Source: UBA1926 sp036732005
GTDB lineage: Bacteria > Planctomycetota > Phycisphaerae > Phycisphaerales > UBA1924
NCBI GenBank assembly: GCA_036732005.1
Contig: DAINDF010000002.1
Location: forward strand, 310,001-374,000
Reading direction: 5' to 3'
Length of the DNA stretch: 64,000 nt
Made by a program: the position numbers and the translations under genes
Notes under the pieces: model-generated
What the model was told of the DNA's origin: nothing
Seen by the model: only the letters and a program-made list of their open reading frames with translations
The model's database searches: none
In this document: one piece after another, positions 16,645 through 25,675 of the stretch
How the letters are laid out: each line of letters opens with the position of its first letter
How positions within the stretch are numbered: position 1 is the first letter of the stretch

Positions 16645-16650
16645 ATCGTA
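16645..16650 (-). promoter_or_regulatory. -10 box of the TolQ/ExbB-like gene
   Basis: TACGAT on the minus strand, seven bases before the ATG at 16637, without a ribosome site between. It faces the TACACT box of ispA across a 70-bp divergent gap. Confidence 0.5.
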
Positions 16651-16695
16651 GGTGACCGCCCCGTCCGGCGCGCACGGCGCGGATGTCTGCACCCG

Positions 16696-16701
16696 TACAC
16701 T
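16696..16701 (+). promoter_or_regulatory. -10 box of ispA
   Basis: TACACT, six bases (GACCCC) before the ATG at 16708. No ribosome site fits between, so a leaderless message is predicted. Confidence 0.6.
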
Positions 16702-16707
16702 GACCCC

Positions 16708-17637
16708 ATGACGGAGTCGAGTCGGCGGCAGGCAGGTGTTCCCGCGGCGTTCGCCGCGCCGCTCGGAGAGATCGAGCGTCATCTCTCCGAGGTGTGCGCC
16801 GGGCTGGGTGCGCCGCCGAATCTCCGCGACGCGGTGGCGTACGCGTTGCTCGGCGGGGGGAAGCGGCTCCGCCCGCTGCTGGCGTGGCACTGCTGCGCGG
16901 CGGCGGCGGGGGAGGCCTCGGCGGGCCGGCTGAGCCTTGGTGTGGGGGCCGCGGCGGAGTTGGTGCACGCGTTCAGCCTCGTGCACGACGACCTGCCGGC
17001 GATGGACGACGACGACCTGCGCCGCGGGCGCCCGACGCTGCATGTGCACGCGGGCGAGGCGATGGCGATCCTCGCGGGCGACGCGATGCTCGCGTTCGCG
17101 TTCGGCGTCCTCTCGCGGGTGGAGGGGGCGTCTCCCACGCTCCGGATTCGCCTGGTCGAAGAGCTCACCGCGGGGACGATGGGGATGATCTCGGGGCAGG
17201 TGCTCGACACGCTCGGGGGGTTTGCGGCTCAGGAAACCCCGGGCCAACGCGTGGAGCGGATCCACCGGGAGAAGACCGGCGCGTTGATCGTGGCGGCCTG
17301 CCGGATGGGGGCCCTGGTGGGTCTGGCGGGGCGGCCCGATGCCGAATCCGCGGAGCGGCTCGGGGCGATCAGTCGGTACGCGGAGGCGATCGGGCTGATG
17401 TTCCAGATCGTGGACGATCTGGTGGATGTGGAGCAGCCCGCCGAGCACGCGGGCAAGCGGACGGGCAAGGACGCCGACGCCGGCAAGCTCACCTGGCCCG
17501 TGGTGCACGGCGTCGAGGCGAGCCGGGCGAAGGTTGAGGAGTTCAGGGTCTGTGCGGTCGATGCGGCGCGATCGCTGGGGCCCGCGGCGGAGGCGTTGAA
17601 AGAACTTGCGGGGTACCTCGCACGGCGAACCCGATAA
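16708..17637 (+). CDS. ispA: Polyprenyl diphosphate synthase (farnesyl/geranylgeranyl type)
   Basis: 309 residues. It condenses IPP with allylic diphosphates to make C15/C20 isoprenoids. LLGGGKRLRPLLAW binds IPP; the first aspartate-rich motif is LVHDDLPAMDDDDLRRGRPT (FARM, DDxxxxD form) and the second is MFQIVDDLVDVEQ (DDxxD-like SARM). The GKDADAGKLTWP segment is the usual C-terminal KxxxD-type loop. The DDxxxxD first motif is the type II/bacterial form, consistent with an IspA-like short-chain enzyme; exact chain length cannot be read reliably. It is followed after 120 bases by dxs on the same strand, a common isoprenoid gene pairing. Confidence 0.92.
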   Translation: MTESSRRQAGVPAAFAAPLGEIERHLSEVCAGLGAPPNLRDAVAYALLGGGKRLRPLLAWHCCAAAAGEASAGRLSLGVGAAAELVHAFSLVHDDLPAMDDDDLRRGRPTLHVHAGEAMAILAGDAMLAFAFGVLSRVEGASPTLRIRLVEELTAGTMGMISGQVLDTLGGFAAQETPGQRVERIHREKTGALIVAACRMGALVGLAGRPDAESAERLGAISRYAEAIGLMFQIVDDLVDVEQPAEHAGKRTGKDADAGKLTWPVVHGVEASRAKVEEFRVCAVDAARSLGPAAEALKELAGYLARRTR

Positions 17638-17699
17638 GGGCGTAGGAGTTGGGCGGGGAGGGTCGCCGGATCGGTCGAGGTCCGGGCGTCGCGATCGGG

Positions 17700-17705
17700 T
17701 ACAAT
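17700..17705 (+). promoter_or_regulatory. Possible -10 box upstream of dxs
   Basis: TACAAT in the 120-bp gap between ispA and dxs. It lies 52 bases before the preferred ATG (10 bases before an in-frame TTG at 17716). Confidence 0.4.
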
Positions 17706-17757
17706 AGTTTCAGTATTGGATGAAAACGGGCCCGAGGGGCCCCAACAACGGGGTGGC

Positions 17758-19755
17758 ATGGAACCGCTCGCAGATATCCTCTCACGGATCAACGGCTCGA
17801 AGGACATCCAGCGGCTCGGCGTCGAGGAACTCTCCTCGCTGGCGGCGGAGATCCGGGAGGCCATCATCGCGCAGGTGCAGCAGACCGGGGGCCACCTCGC
17901 GCCGAACCTTGGCGTGGTGGAGCTGACGCTGGCGCTGCACTATGTTTTCGATTTTGCGCACGATCGCCTGCTGTTCGATGTGGGGCACCAGTGCTACCCG
18001 CACAAGCTGGTCACGGGGAGGGCCCACCTGCTCGGCCGCCTGCGGACGAGCGAGGGGATGAGCGGTTTCCCCGAGCCCTCGGAGAGCCCCTACGACCTAT
18101 TCCGTGTCGGTCACGCGGGCACGGGGATCTCGACGGCGGTCGGCATGGCCCGGGGCGATGCGCTCACGGGCGAGGCCTTTCACCCCGAGAACAACCCGGG
18201 GGGGCGGCGGGTGGTCACGCTGATCGGGGACGCGTCGATCGTCAACGGCGTCGCGATGGAGGGGCTGAACAACGCGGGGACGCTCCGCCGGCAGTTCCTC
18301 GTTGTCCTGAATGACAACGGCATGTCGATCAGCAAGCCGCAGGGGGCGATCGCGGGCTATTTCGACCGCGTCCGCGTGAGCCACACCTACACGGATCTGA
18401 AGAAGGGCGCCAAGGAATTGCTCAGGCACCTCCCGGGGGGCGGGATGATCCGCGAGGCGACGCACCGCGCGGGGGAGGTGACCAAGGCGCTGATCAACGA
18501 GGACTCGGTCTTCGAGAAGTTCGGGCTGGTGACGGTGGGCCCGATCGACGGGCACCATCTCCCGACGCTGATCGAGTTCCTCACCGAGGCCCGGGACATG
18601 GACCGCCCCGTGGTGCTGCATGTCAAGACGATCAAGGGCAAGGGGCTCGATGTCGCGGAGGCCGACGCCACGCGGTTTCACTCCCCCAAGGCCTTCAAGG
18701 TCGAGCGCGACGAGACGCTGGGGTGCCGGGTCGAGATCAAGACGGGCGGGCGGTCGTTCACCGCGGCGTTCGCCGACGCGATCGTCGGGCTGATGGAGCG
18801 TGACGAGAAGGTTGTCGCGTGCACCGCGGCGATGCCGGACGGCACGGGGATCAGCAAGCCGCTCGCCCGGTTTCCGGAGCGGACCTGGGACACGGGCATC
18901 TGCGAAAGCCATGCGCTGGACATGATGGCTGGGCTGGCCAAGACCGGCTTCCGGCCGTTCTTCGCGGTGTACTCGACCTTCCTCCAGCGTGCCTTCGACC
19001 AGGCGTTCCAGGAGGTCGCGCTTCAGGGGCTCGCCGTCCGCCTCTGCCTCGACCGGGCCGGGCTGGTGGGGGGGGACGGCGCGGTGCACCACGGGTTCTG
19101 CGACATCGCGCTGCTGCGGACGCTGCCCGACGCGGCGCTGCTGGCGGCGATCGACGAGCCGAGTCTGCTTGGGGCGCTCGAGTTCATGCGCACCTACGAC
19201 GAGGGGCTTTCCGCCGTGCGCTATCCGCGGGCGGATGTCTCGGATCGCTTCGCGGGAGCGGGGTGCCCCCCGTTCGAGCTCGGCCGGGCGCGGCTGCTGA
19301 CGCCCGAGTTCGCGAACCTCGACGAGGACCGGCCGGATGTCGCGGTCCTCGCGTTCGGGACGCCGGCGATCGACGCGATGAAGGCGCGGGAGGACCTCGG
19401 GCCCGAATTCCGGGTCGGCGTGTGGGACGCGAGGTTCGCCAAGCCGGTCGACCGGGGCTTGATCGCGGACCTGTTGAGCCGGCGGATCCCGGTCGTCACG
19501 GTCGAGGACCACAGCGTCATCGGCGGGTTCGGCGCCGCGGTGCTTGAGGCGGCCCAGGAACTCGGGTTGGATGCGTCCGGCCTGACCCGGCTCGCGATCC
19601 CGGATGAGTGGATCATCCAGGACAGCCGGGGCGACCAGCTCCGCAAAGCCGGGATCGACAGCGCGGGCATCGCCCGGGCCGTCCGCGCGGCGATCGATCG
19701 GGTCGCGGACCCGGCGCGGCGGGGCGTCCGCGAGGCCGCGCACCGGGCCGATTGA
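17758..19755 (+). CDS. dxs: 1-deoxy-D-xylulose-5-phosphate synthase
   Basis: 665 residues from ATG 17758. TPP-dependent DXS makes DXP from pyruvate and glyceraldehyde-3-phosphate, the first step of the MEP pathway. GHLAPNLGVVELTLALHYVF and FDVGHQCYPHKLVTG open the N-terminal domain; GDASIVNGVAMEGLNNAG is the TPP diphosphate-binding motif, in a GDA-N form rather than the usual GDG. The transketolase-like middle domain has DTGICESHALDMMAGLA, where most DXS have AEQHA; the catalytic Glu is kept. DRAGLVGGDGAVHHG matches the usual DRAGLVG-DG-THxG. The C-terminal domain (VPVVTVEDHSVIGGFGAAV) is complete. I am confident it is DXS, with some lineage-specific motif changes. Confidence 0.92.
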   Translation: MEPLADILSRINGSKDIQRLGVEELSSLAAEIREAIIAQVQQTGGHLAPNLGVVELTLALHYVFDFAHDRLLFDVGHQCYPHKLVTGRAHLLGRLRTSEGMSGFPEPSESPYDLFRVGHAGTGISTAVGMARGDALTGEAFHPENNPGGRRVVTLIGDASIVNGVAMEGLNNAGTLRRQFLVVLNDNGMSISKPQGAIAGYFDRVRVSHTYTDLKKGAKELLRHLPGGGMIREATHRAGEVTKALINEDSVFEKFGLVTVGPIDGHHLPTLIEFLTEARDMDRPVVLHVKTIKGKGLDVAEADATRFHSPKAFKVERDETLGCRVEIKTGGRSFTAAFADAIVGLMERDEKVVACTAAMPDGTGISKPLARFPERTWDTGICESHALDMMAGLAKTGFRPFFAVYSTFLQRAFDQAFQEVALQGLAVRLCLDRAGLVGGDGAVHHGFCDIALLRTLPDAALLAAIDEPSLLGALEFMRTYDEGLSAVRYPRADVSDRFAGAGCPPFELGRARLLTPEFANLDEDRPDVAVLAFGTPAIDAMKAREDLGPEFRVGVWDARFAKPVDRGLIADLLSRRIPVVTVEDHSVIGGFGAAVLEAAQELGLDASGLTRLAIPDEWIIQDSRGDQLRKAGIDSAGIARAVRAAIDRVADPARRGVREAAHRAD

Positions 19756-19812
19756 TCGTCCCGGCCGCTTACCCCGGGCCAACCCGGGCCACCCCGGGAG
19801 AGGCGCGGGCGG

Positions 19813-19818
19813 TACACT
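19813..19818 (+). promoter_or_regulatory. -10 box of nadK
   Basis: TACACT, six bases (CCCCGC) before the GTG start at 19825, with no ribosome site between. Confidence 0.55.
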
Positions 19819-19824
19819 CCCCGC

Positions 19825-20718
19825 GTGGGCCGCGATGTCCTGCTGCTGCTGAATCCGAGGAAGGCCGACGCGGTGGACGCGGCCCCGGTGGTGCGTTCGC
19901 TGATTGGCCGCTTCGGGCGGCTCGTGGATGAACTCGATGCGGCCGGCCCGTTCACGCTCCCCGCGAAGGAGTTTGACCTTGTGGTCGTGCTGGGCGGCGA
20001 CGGCACGCTGCTCTCGGCGGCCCGGGGTTGCGCAAAGGCGGGGCGGCCGATCCTGGGCGTGAACCTGGGGACGGTCGGGTTCATGGCGGAGTTCGATCTG
20101 GACACGCTCAAAGACCAGGCCGAGGCGATCTTCGGCGCGGGGGAACTCCGGACGCAGGCGGCCCCCGTGCTGCGTTCGGTGATCCGGTCCGCGGACGGGC
20201 AGAAGCGGGCGTCGGAGACGGCGGTGAACGAGGTCGTCGTGACCTCGGGCCCGCCTTACCGGATGATCTCGCTGCGTCTGGAGATCGACGGCAAGGCCGG
20301 CCCTCGGGTTGTTGGGGACGGGCTGATCGTGAGCACGCCGACGGGGTCGACCGCGTACAACATCTCGGCTGGTGGACCGATCGTGGCGCCCGGTGTGGCG
20401 GGCAATGTGCTGACGCCGATCGCGCCGCACTCGCTCTCGTTCCGTCCGATCGTGGTCCCTTCATCGTCGGAGATCATGATCGAATTGGAAGAGACGAACG
20501 ACGACCCGTCGTGGCGGGGCGTTGAGAGCGAGGACGGGCACGGGACCACGGTGATGTGCGACGGGCAGGTCCATCACCGCGTGCACAAGGGCGACCGGAT
20601 CGTGATCACCGAGGACCCGACGCCGATTCACCTGGTCCAGAGCGGCAGCGTGACCTATTGGCAGACGCTGATGGGCAAGATGCGATGGGCGACGCCTCCG
20701 CGGCAGCGGGTGCGGTGA
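19825..20718 (+). CDS. nadK: NAD kinase
   Basis: 297 residues, GTG start. It phosphorylates NAD to NADP. VVVLGGDGTLLSAARG is the conserved GGDGT motif; ILGVNLGTVGFMAEF follows it; TAVNEVVVTSG is the NE/D motif; GDGLIVSTPTGSTAYNISAGGPIV is the second Gly-rich signature with the TGSTAY core. The C-terminal beta domain (VMCDGQVHHRVHKGD) is normal. It is preceded by dxs (69-base gap) but has its own leaderless-type -10 box. The downstream neighbour is convergent. Confidence 0.95.
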   Translation: MGRDVLLLLNPRKADAVDAAPVVRSLIGRFGRLVDELDAAGPFTLPAKEFDLVVVLGGDGTLLSAARGCAKAGRPILGVNLGTVGFMAEFDLDTLKDQAEAIFGAGELRTQAAPVLRSVIRSADGQKRASETAVNEVVVTSGPPYRMISLRLEIDGKAGPRVVGDGLIVSTPTGSTAYNISAGGPIVAPGVAGNVLTPIAPHSLSFRPIVVPSSSEIMIELEETNDDPSWRGVESEDGHGTTVMCDGQVHHRVHKGDRIVITEDPTPIHLVQSGSVTYWQTLMGKMRWATPPRQRVR

Positions 20719-20896
20719 CCCGCGGTGGCTCGGGGTGGGCGGGGCCGCTCGAGCCGACGGACTTGCCCAGCCGCCGTCGGGCGGGTTTCGATTGAGACTG
20801 GGGCAAGGCGGAAACGCGAGGAATCGGGGCGCCCAACAACGGTTCGCGGGCTCGCGCCCGCGGCTCGTCAGGCGCGGGTTTGAATGCGGACCCGCA

Positions 20897-21259
20897 TCAG
20901 GCCGAGCGGGTCGGGGGCTTGGGCTTCTCCCAGTCCGCCTCGGGGTCCTTGTGCAGGACGCCCGCCGACTGCTTGACGCAGCGGATGCAGGCGAGTTTCT
21001 CGGGCAGGGCGGGGCTGCGCCAGTGCGGCTGATCGCGTTTGGGCTCGAGGCAGAGGGTGCACGCCCCGCCTTCGCCGAGCGGCTCGCCCGCGTTGAGGTG
21101 AACCAGCGCGCTGTACGCGACCGTCAAGCACTTGCCGCAGATGCACGACCCGCGGTGCCCCTCGACGAAGGGGCGGTCTTCCGACCAGGGCAGGCCGCAG
21201 AAGTCGCAGAGGAAGTCCTCGGGCTGCATGTTGAACGGGTCGGCGCCCTCGCGGTGCAT
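20897..21259 (-). CDS. Small zinc-binding protein with ClpX-type C4 finger
   Basis: 120 residues with eight cysteines in four pairs: FLCDFCGL, SCICGKCL, CTLCLE and CIRCVK. The first two pairs, spaced by EDRPFVEGHRG, resemble the ClpX zinc-binding domain (CxxC-x18-CxxC); the second half would form another C4 site. No ATPase or other domain is present. The start ATG has GAGGAGCG upstream and lies 13 bases after the stop of the MsbA-like gene, so the two probably share a transcript. The function is unknown; a partner-binding or adaptor role is only a guess. Confidence 0.75.
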   Translation of the reverse strand: MHREGADPFNMQPEDFLCDFCGLPWSEDRPFVEGHRGSCICGKCLTVAYSALVHLNAGEPLGEGGACTLCLEPKRDQPHWRSPALPEKLACIRCVKQSAGVLHKDPEADWEKPKPPTRSA

Positions 21260-21272
21260 CGGCGTGCGCTCC

Positions 21273-23114
21273 TCAGGTGCTCGAGGCGATCAGCTGTCGT
21301 TCGGCGATCTGCCTGTAGGTCGGGCAGCGGGCGAGCAGTTCGTCGTGGGTCCCGAGGTCGACCAACTCGCCCCGGTCGAGGACGGCGATCCGGTCGGCGT
21401 TGACCACCGTGCTGAGGCGGTGGGCGACCACCAGCGTCGTTCTCCCCGCGCTGAACTCCGACAGCGCGGCGGTGATGTGGGCCTCGCTCTCGGCGTCGAT
21501 CATGCTGGTGGCCTCGTCGAGGATCAGGATCGCGGGGTCGCGCAGGATCGCCCGCGCGATCGCCAGGCGCTGCCGCTGCCCGCCCGAGAGCGTGAGCCCC
21601 CGCTCGCCCACCAACGCGTCGTACCCGCCCCGTGACTCGATGAACTCGTGCGCCCGCGCCCGCTTGGCCGCTTCGACGATCCGCTCCCGCGTCGCCCCGT
21701 CCGCGCCGTAGGCGATATTCTGGGCGATCGTTCCCTCGAAGATGACGGTCTCCTGGGTCACGACGCCGACCTGCCGGCGCAGCGAGCGGACCGCGACGGT
21801 TCGGATGTCTCGCCCGTCGACGAGCACCGCCCCCCCCGAGCCTCCCTCCGGCGAGGCGTCGTCGGGGTCGAAGAGCCTGGGGACGAGGCTGAGCAGCGTC
21901 GTCTTGCCCGAGCCGTTCGGGCCGACCACCGCGAGCGTCTGCCCGTGCGGGATCGCGAGCGTGAGCCCCCGGATCGCGGGCTGGTCCCCGCCGGGGTAGG
22001 TGAACCAGACCCGGGCGAACCGGATGGACTCGGCGTGCCGGGCGATGCGGGGGAGCGAGGGGTCGTGCCCGGGTTCCGAGGGCTCGGCGAGCATCTGCTC
22101 GATCCGCTCGGCGGCCGCCGCGGACTGCTGGATGTCGTTGATGATGCCGGTCAATGGGCGCAGCGAGGCCCCCGCGATGCCGAGGCCCGCCAGCGCGAGG
22201 ATCATGTCGGCCGGGTCGAGCTCCTCGTCGAAGACCGCCTTGACCGCGATCAGCGTGAGTCCGGCGATGGTCAGCACGGCCATGCCCTCGACGAGCGGGC
22301 TGGAGAGCGCCCGGGCCCGGCGTGCGGAGAGGATGTGCGCGAGCACCTCCTTGTTGATCCTGTGGAATCGGCCCGACTCGTACCGCTCGGTCGTGTAGAC
22401 CTTCACGACGCGCAGGCCCTGGAGCGTCTCGTTCGCGGCGGCGTAGAGCATCGCCTGCTTGCCGAGCGCCGCCCGCGACGCCTTGCGGATGGTCCGCCCG
22501 AGCGAACGGATGACCGCGTACATCCCGGGCACGACCAGCAGCGTGATCCCCGTCAGGCGCCAGTCGATCAGCACCGCGGCGAGAAACGACGCGATGCCCT
22601 TGCTGACCTGCGCGACGCCCCGGCTGATCAGGGCCGCCAGCCCCGTCGAGAGCTGCTGCGGGTCGTTGACGATCCGGCTGACCGGGTCGGACGAGCCCCC
22701 GGCGACGACGGCCCGCAGCGGGAGGTGAATCACCCGCCTGAACAGGTCTCGCCGAACACGGGCGACCGTCCGTTCGACCACCGTCATCGAGAGGTACAGG
22801 TGGGCGAAATTCGTGGTCGCGCCGATCAGCGTCAGCACGCTCAGGCCGATCATGACCGCGATGACCGCGTGGAACGGCTTGACCGGGAACCCCGCGATCA
22901 CCGATTCGGGGATGTCGATCGGGCTGCGGGCGTTGAAGTCGCGGGCCATCTCCGCCAGCGTGCGCTCCTGCCCGACGATCGCGTCGATCACTGGGGCGGC
23001 GGCCATGATGCCCCCCCCCAGGGCCGACCCGCTCACGATCGCGCAGCAGAGGGCGGCGGCGAGCATCGCCCGGTACCGGAGCATCGATCGAGCGGCCTTC
23101 CAGAACGCTTCCAT
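21273..23114 (-). CDS. MsbA-type ABC exporter (fused permease and ATPase)
   Basis: 613 residues. The N-terminal 330 residues hold about six membrane helices (for example LAAALCCAIVSGSALGGGI near the start, ITLLVVPGMYAVI in the middle). The ATPase domain shows Walker A VGPNGSGKTTLLS, the Q-loop VTQETVIFEGTIAQN, ABC signature LSGGQRQRLAIARAIL, Walker B ILILDEATS and H-loop VAHRLSTV. This type IV exporter layout fits lipid flippases such as MsbA, plausible beside lpxB, though drug exporters look similar. A GATACT hexamer lies six bases before the ATG (leaderless layout). Confidence 0.88.
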   Translation of the reverse strand: MEAFWKAARSMLRYRAMLAAALCCAIVSGSALGGGIMAAAPVIDAIVGQERTLAEMARDFNARSPIDIPESVIAGFPVKPFHAVIAVMIGLSVLTLIGATTNFAHLYLSMTVVERTVARVRRDLFRRVIHLPLRAVVAGGSSDPVSRIVNDPQQLSTGLAALISRGVAQVSKGIASFLAAVLIDWRLTGITLLVVPGMYAVIRSLGRTIRKASRAALGKQAMLYAAANETLQGLRVVKVYTTERYESGRFHRINKEVLAHILSARRARALSSPLVEGMAVLTIAGLTLIAVKAVFDEELDPADMILALAGLGIAGASLRPLTGIINDIQQSAAAAERIEQMLAEPSEPGHDPSLPRIARHAESIRFARVWFTYPGGDQPAIRGLTLAIPHGQTLAVVGPNGSGKTTLLSLVPRLFDPDDASPEGGSGGAVLVDGRDIRTVAVRSLRRQVGVVTQETVIFEGTIAQNIAYGADGATRERIVEAAKRARAHEFIESRGGYDALVGERGLTLSGGQRQRLAIARAILRDPAILILDEATSMIDAESEAHITAALSEFSAGRTTLVVAHRLSTVVNADRIAVLDRGELVDLGTHDELLARCPTYRQIAERQLIASST

Positions 23115-23156
23115 CGGGGGAGTATCCGCCTTCCGCCGTTGAATCTCAAACGCCGG

Positions 23157-23651
23157 TCACGACCGGGCCGCCCCGGGGTGGCCCTCGACCGTCAACCGGA
23201 TGTGCTCGGGGCTGTGGAGTTGGCCCTTGTTGAGCCCGGGGCAGGTCCGCCCCGCCGAGCGCCAGTGCCCGGGCGTGCGCAGGTTCTGTTTCCAGAAGGG
23301 CCAGGTCCGGCACTGCGATGGACGGTTCGCGTATATCCCGCATACCGCCTTGCCGGGGATCGTCGTCCTGTCGAGGAAAACGCAATCGAACCCGAACTCC
23401 GTGCGCACCTCGTTCAGCGAGGGCCCTTCAACGGTCTGGTGGGTGTACCTCGCCTCGAACGCCTCGCGGGAGAGGCCCAGGCCGGCCGCGATCCGCTCGG
23501 CTTCTTCGGGCGTGAAGAGCACATACCCCTCCGGCCCGGTGCAGCAGTTCCCGCACATCGTGCAGGCGAACCGGAGGCCTCGCTCCCCGGTCGCGGTCTC
23601 GCCCGTGGGGTCAGGCCGGGCGTACCAGGGTTCGGTCGTGCGACGGATCAC
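23157..23651 (-). CDS. YkgJ-family cysteine-cluster protein
   Basis: 164 residues with a GTG start that overlaps the stop of the upstream phosphatase gene by four bases (GTGA), so translation is coupled. RFACTMCGNCCTGPEGYV is the CxxCxxCC signature; later cysteines in FDCVFLDR, KAVCGIY and SQCRTWPFW complete the metal-binding cluster (Zn or Fe-S, not settled for this family). LFTPEEAERIAAGLGLS is the conserved helix after the first cluster. The biochemical role is unknown. Confidence 0.87.
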   Translation of the reverse strand: MIRRTTEPWYARPDPTGETATGERGLRFACTMCGNCCTGPEGYVLFTPEEAERIAAGLGLSREAFEARYTHQTVEGPSLNEVRTEFGFDCVFLDRTTIPGKAVCGIYANRPSQCRTWPFWKQNLRTPGHWRSAGRTCPGLNKGQLHSPEHIRLTVEGHPGAARS

Positions 23652-24955
23652 GCCGCCCCGACCCGCCGGAGGGCGATGAGCGTCTGGTCGTCGTCGCGGT
23701 CCATCACGCCGGTGTGGCGGTAGAGGGCGCCGTGCACGGAGTCGACGACGCATTCGGGGCGTCCGCTGCACTGTTCGAGCGAGGCCACCAGGCCCCTCAC
23801 GCCGAACATGACGCGGTCGTCGTTGAACGCCTCGGTGATCCCGTCGGTGTACAGAACGATGGTCTCGCCGAGTTCGAGCCGGCGAGATTCCTGCTCGGGC
23901 TCCATGTCCGGCAGGATGCCCAGCGGGGGGACGCCCGTGCGGTCGAGTTCGATCACGCCCCCCTCGGCCAGTTTCAGAGCCGGTGGGGGGTGCCCGCACC
24001 GCGACCACGAGAGGACCGAGGTCCCGGGGTCGTACACCGCGAACAGGGCCGTGACGAAGCTCCCGTCGAGGTTGGACGAGACGAGTTTGTGGTTGGTGAA
24101 CCGGACCACCGACGCCGGGGAGAAGTCCTCGCCCGCGTAGCAGTGCAGGATGGCGCGGAGCATCGCCATGACCGTTGCCGCCGCCGGGCCGTGCCCGGAG
24201 ACATCCGCGATCAGGATGCCCCAGGATCCGTCGGGGAATGGGAAGAAGTCGTAGTAGTCCCCGCCCGCCCGGTCGCTGGTGAGGTAGCTCGTGGCGATCT
24301 CGAGGCCAGGGATCGACGGCAGCCGCTGCGGCAGCAGCGAGCGTTGGATGTTCGCGATCTGCTCGAATTGGTGGGTGAGTTCCCGGTTGAGCAGGTCGGC
24401 CTGCCGCTTCGAGACGAGGTTCCGCGTCGCCATGCCCAGCAGGCTCGTGTCGATCACCGCTGTCGGCAGGTCGGCGGCCGCGAGCCCGACGGGGTCGTTG
24501 AAGAAGGAGAGGGCCCAGTTGGTCGCTCGCCCGTCGTGATACTGCGGGATCGCCACCCCCGAGCGGATGCCGGCGAGGGATGGGCCGAGGTGCGGGTCAT
24601 CGGCCGCGTCGATCTCGCGGATGATCTGCGGGCATTCCTGGGCGATGATCTCGCCGATGAGCCCTCCCTCGAGCACGGGGAGGCTCTCCCAGTCGCGCCA
24701 CGGGTTTGCCGGCTCCCGTTCACCAACCTGGAGGCGGTCGGCCCGGGTCATGAGCCTGGTGATCTTGAACCGCCCGGGCGGGAGATCGCGTCTGGCGACC
24801 GACACGAACAGATCCGTGGGGCGACGCCTTCCGAACCACTTCCCGAAGTGCTGGAGCATGAGGCTGGGCTGATCGATCACGCTGGCCTCGCGGAACAGCG
24901 TGTTCAGTTCCGCCGCCTCGGGGATCTCGGAATCACTCAGCCTCTGGAAGTGCAC
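23648..24955 (-). CDS. PP2C-type SpoIIE/RsbU serine phosphatase
   Basis: 435 residues. The N-terminal 190 residues form a GAF-like sensor (LREASVIDQPSLMLQHFGKWF... VAIPQYHDGRATNWALSFF). A helix (LLNRELTHQFEQIANIQRSLLPQRLP) leads into the SpoIIE phosphatase: DRAGGDYYDFFPF, WGILIADVSGHGPAAATVMAMLRAILH with metal-binding Asp, TALFAVYDPGTSVLSWSRCGHPPP, and TIVLYTDGITEAFNDDRVMFG with DDDQTLIALR at the end. These enzymes dephosphorylate anti-sigma-antagonists; no STAS or anti-sigma gene is adjacent. A TACGCT hexamer lies five bases before the GTG start (leaderless). Confidence 0.9.
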   Translation of the reverse strand: MHFQRLSDSEIPEAAELNTLFREASVIDQPSLMLQHFGKWFGRRRPTDLFVSVARRDLPPGRFKITRLMTRADRLQVGEREPANPWRDWESLPVLEGGLIGEIIAQECPQIIREIDAADDPHLGPSLAGIRSGVAIPQYHDGRATNWALSFFNDPVGLAAADLPTAVIDTSLLGMATRNLVSKRQADLLNRELTHQFEQIANIQRSLLPQRLPSIPGLEIATSYLTSDRAGGDYYDFFPFPDGSWGILIADVSGHGPAAATVMAMLRAILHCYAGEDFSPASVVRFTNHKLVSSNLDGSFVTALFAVYDPGTSVLSWSRCGHPPPALKLAEGGVIELDRTGVPPLGILPDMEPEQESRRLELGETIVLYTDGITEAFNDDRVMFGVRGLVASLEQCSGRPECVVDSVHGALYRHTGVMDRDDDQTLIALRRVGAA

Positions 24956-24983
24956 GCGGGAGCGTAGGGGGGCTCGCCGGGGG

Positions 24984-25589
24984 TCAGGAGCAGGCCCGCT
25001 CGACGCGGTCTCTGACCTGCTGGGCGGCGGCTACCGCGGCTTCCAGGCGTCCGAACAGCGCGGGCCGCTGGGCTTCCGGAAGAAGCGGGGCGTTCACGCG
25101 GACATTCCACGCCGCGGACGCCGCCGCCGCTTCGGCGAGCACCGCCGCAACGGCCAGGTCGCTGCGCAGGTGGGCGTTGCTCTTGCCGGCGAGCGAGGCG
25201 ATGAGGTTGAGCAGGTCGCGGGACCGGTCCAGGATCCGCTTCGGGGCGTCGATCGCCCGGCCGACCGCGGAGGGCTCCTCCGCCGCGCGGCGGGGGTCGC
25301 CCTCGGGCAGTTTCTGGATCTGGTTCAACTCGGCGTAGGCCGCCATGTCCTCCCCGGCGAGCCGGAGGAACTCCTCCCGGAGCACCTGCACGCTCGCGCG
25401 GACGCCTTCGAGCATGTGCTGGTGCTCGGCGAGCGATTTCTTCCCGAGTGAGTAGGCGATGACCATGCCGGTCAGCGCCGCCGCCGTCGCCGCCGTCAGC
25501 GCCGCCGCCGCGCCCCCGCCCGGGGCGGGGGTCTTGGAGGCGAGTTCATCGAGCAGGTCCCCGACTCGGCGATCGGCCAACACATCCAT
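24984..25589 (-). CDS. Cyclodeaminase/cyclohydrolase family protein (FtcD C-terminal/FchA type)
   Basis: 201 residues. FLRLAGEDMAAYAE, DELASKTPAPGGGAAAALTAATAAALTGMV and GKSNAHLRSDLAVAAVLAEAA are the family's signature blocks. In FtcD this domain is formiminotetrahydrofolate cyclodeaminase; as a stand-alone protein it is usually methenyltetrahydrofolate cyclohydrolase. All-helical and the expected length. The ATG at 25589 is six bases after TACTGT, without a ribosome site (leaderless layout). The phosphatase gene starts 28 bases downstream. No other folate or histidine-degradation gene is nearby, so the substrate is not settled. Confidence 0.87.
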   Translation of the reverse strand: MDVLADRRVGDLLDELASKTPAPGGGAAAALTAATAAALTGMVIAYSLGKKSLAEHQHMLEGVRASVQVLREEFLRLAGEDMAAYAELNQIQKLPEGDPRRAAEEPSAVGRAIDAPKRILDRSRDLLNLIASLAGKSNAHLRSDLAVAAVLAEAAAASAAWNVRVNAPLLPEAQRPALFGRLEAAVAAAQQVRDRVERACS

Positions 25590-25595
25590 GAGGGA

Positions 25596-25601
25596 ACAGT
25601 A
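25596..25601 (-). promoter_or_regulatory. -10 box of the cyclodeaminase gene
   Basis: TACTGT on the minus strand, six bases (TCCCTC) before the ATG at 25589. Confidence 0.5.
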
Positions 25602-25675
25602 CCACGCCGGACGCGGCGCCACCGCGACCGAACCCGGGCGTCTCACCGGGCGGGTCGGGGGGGGGCGTGCCACGA

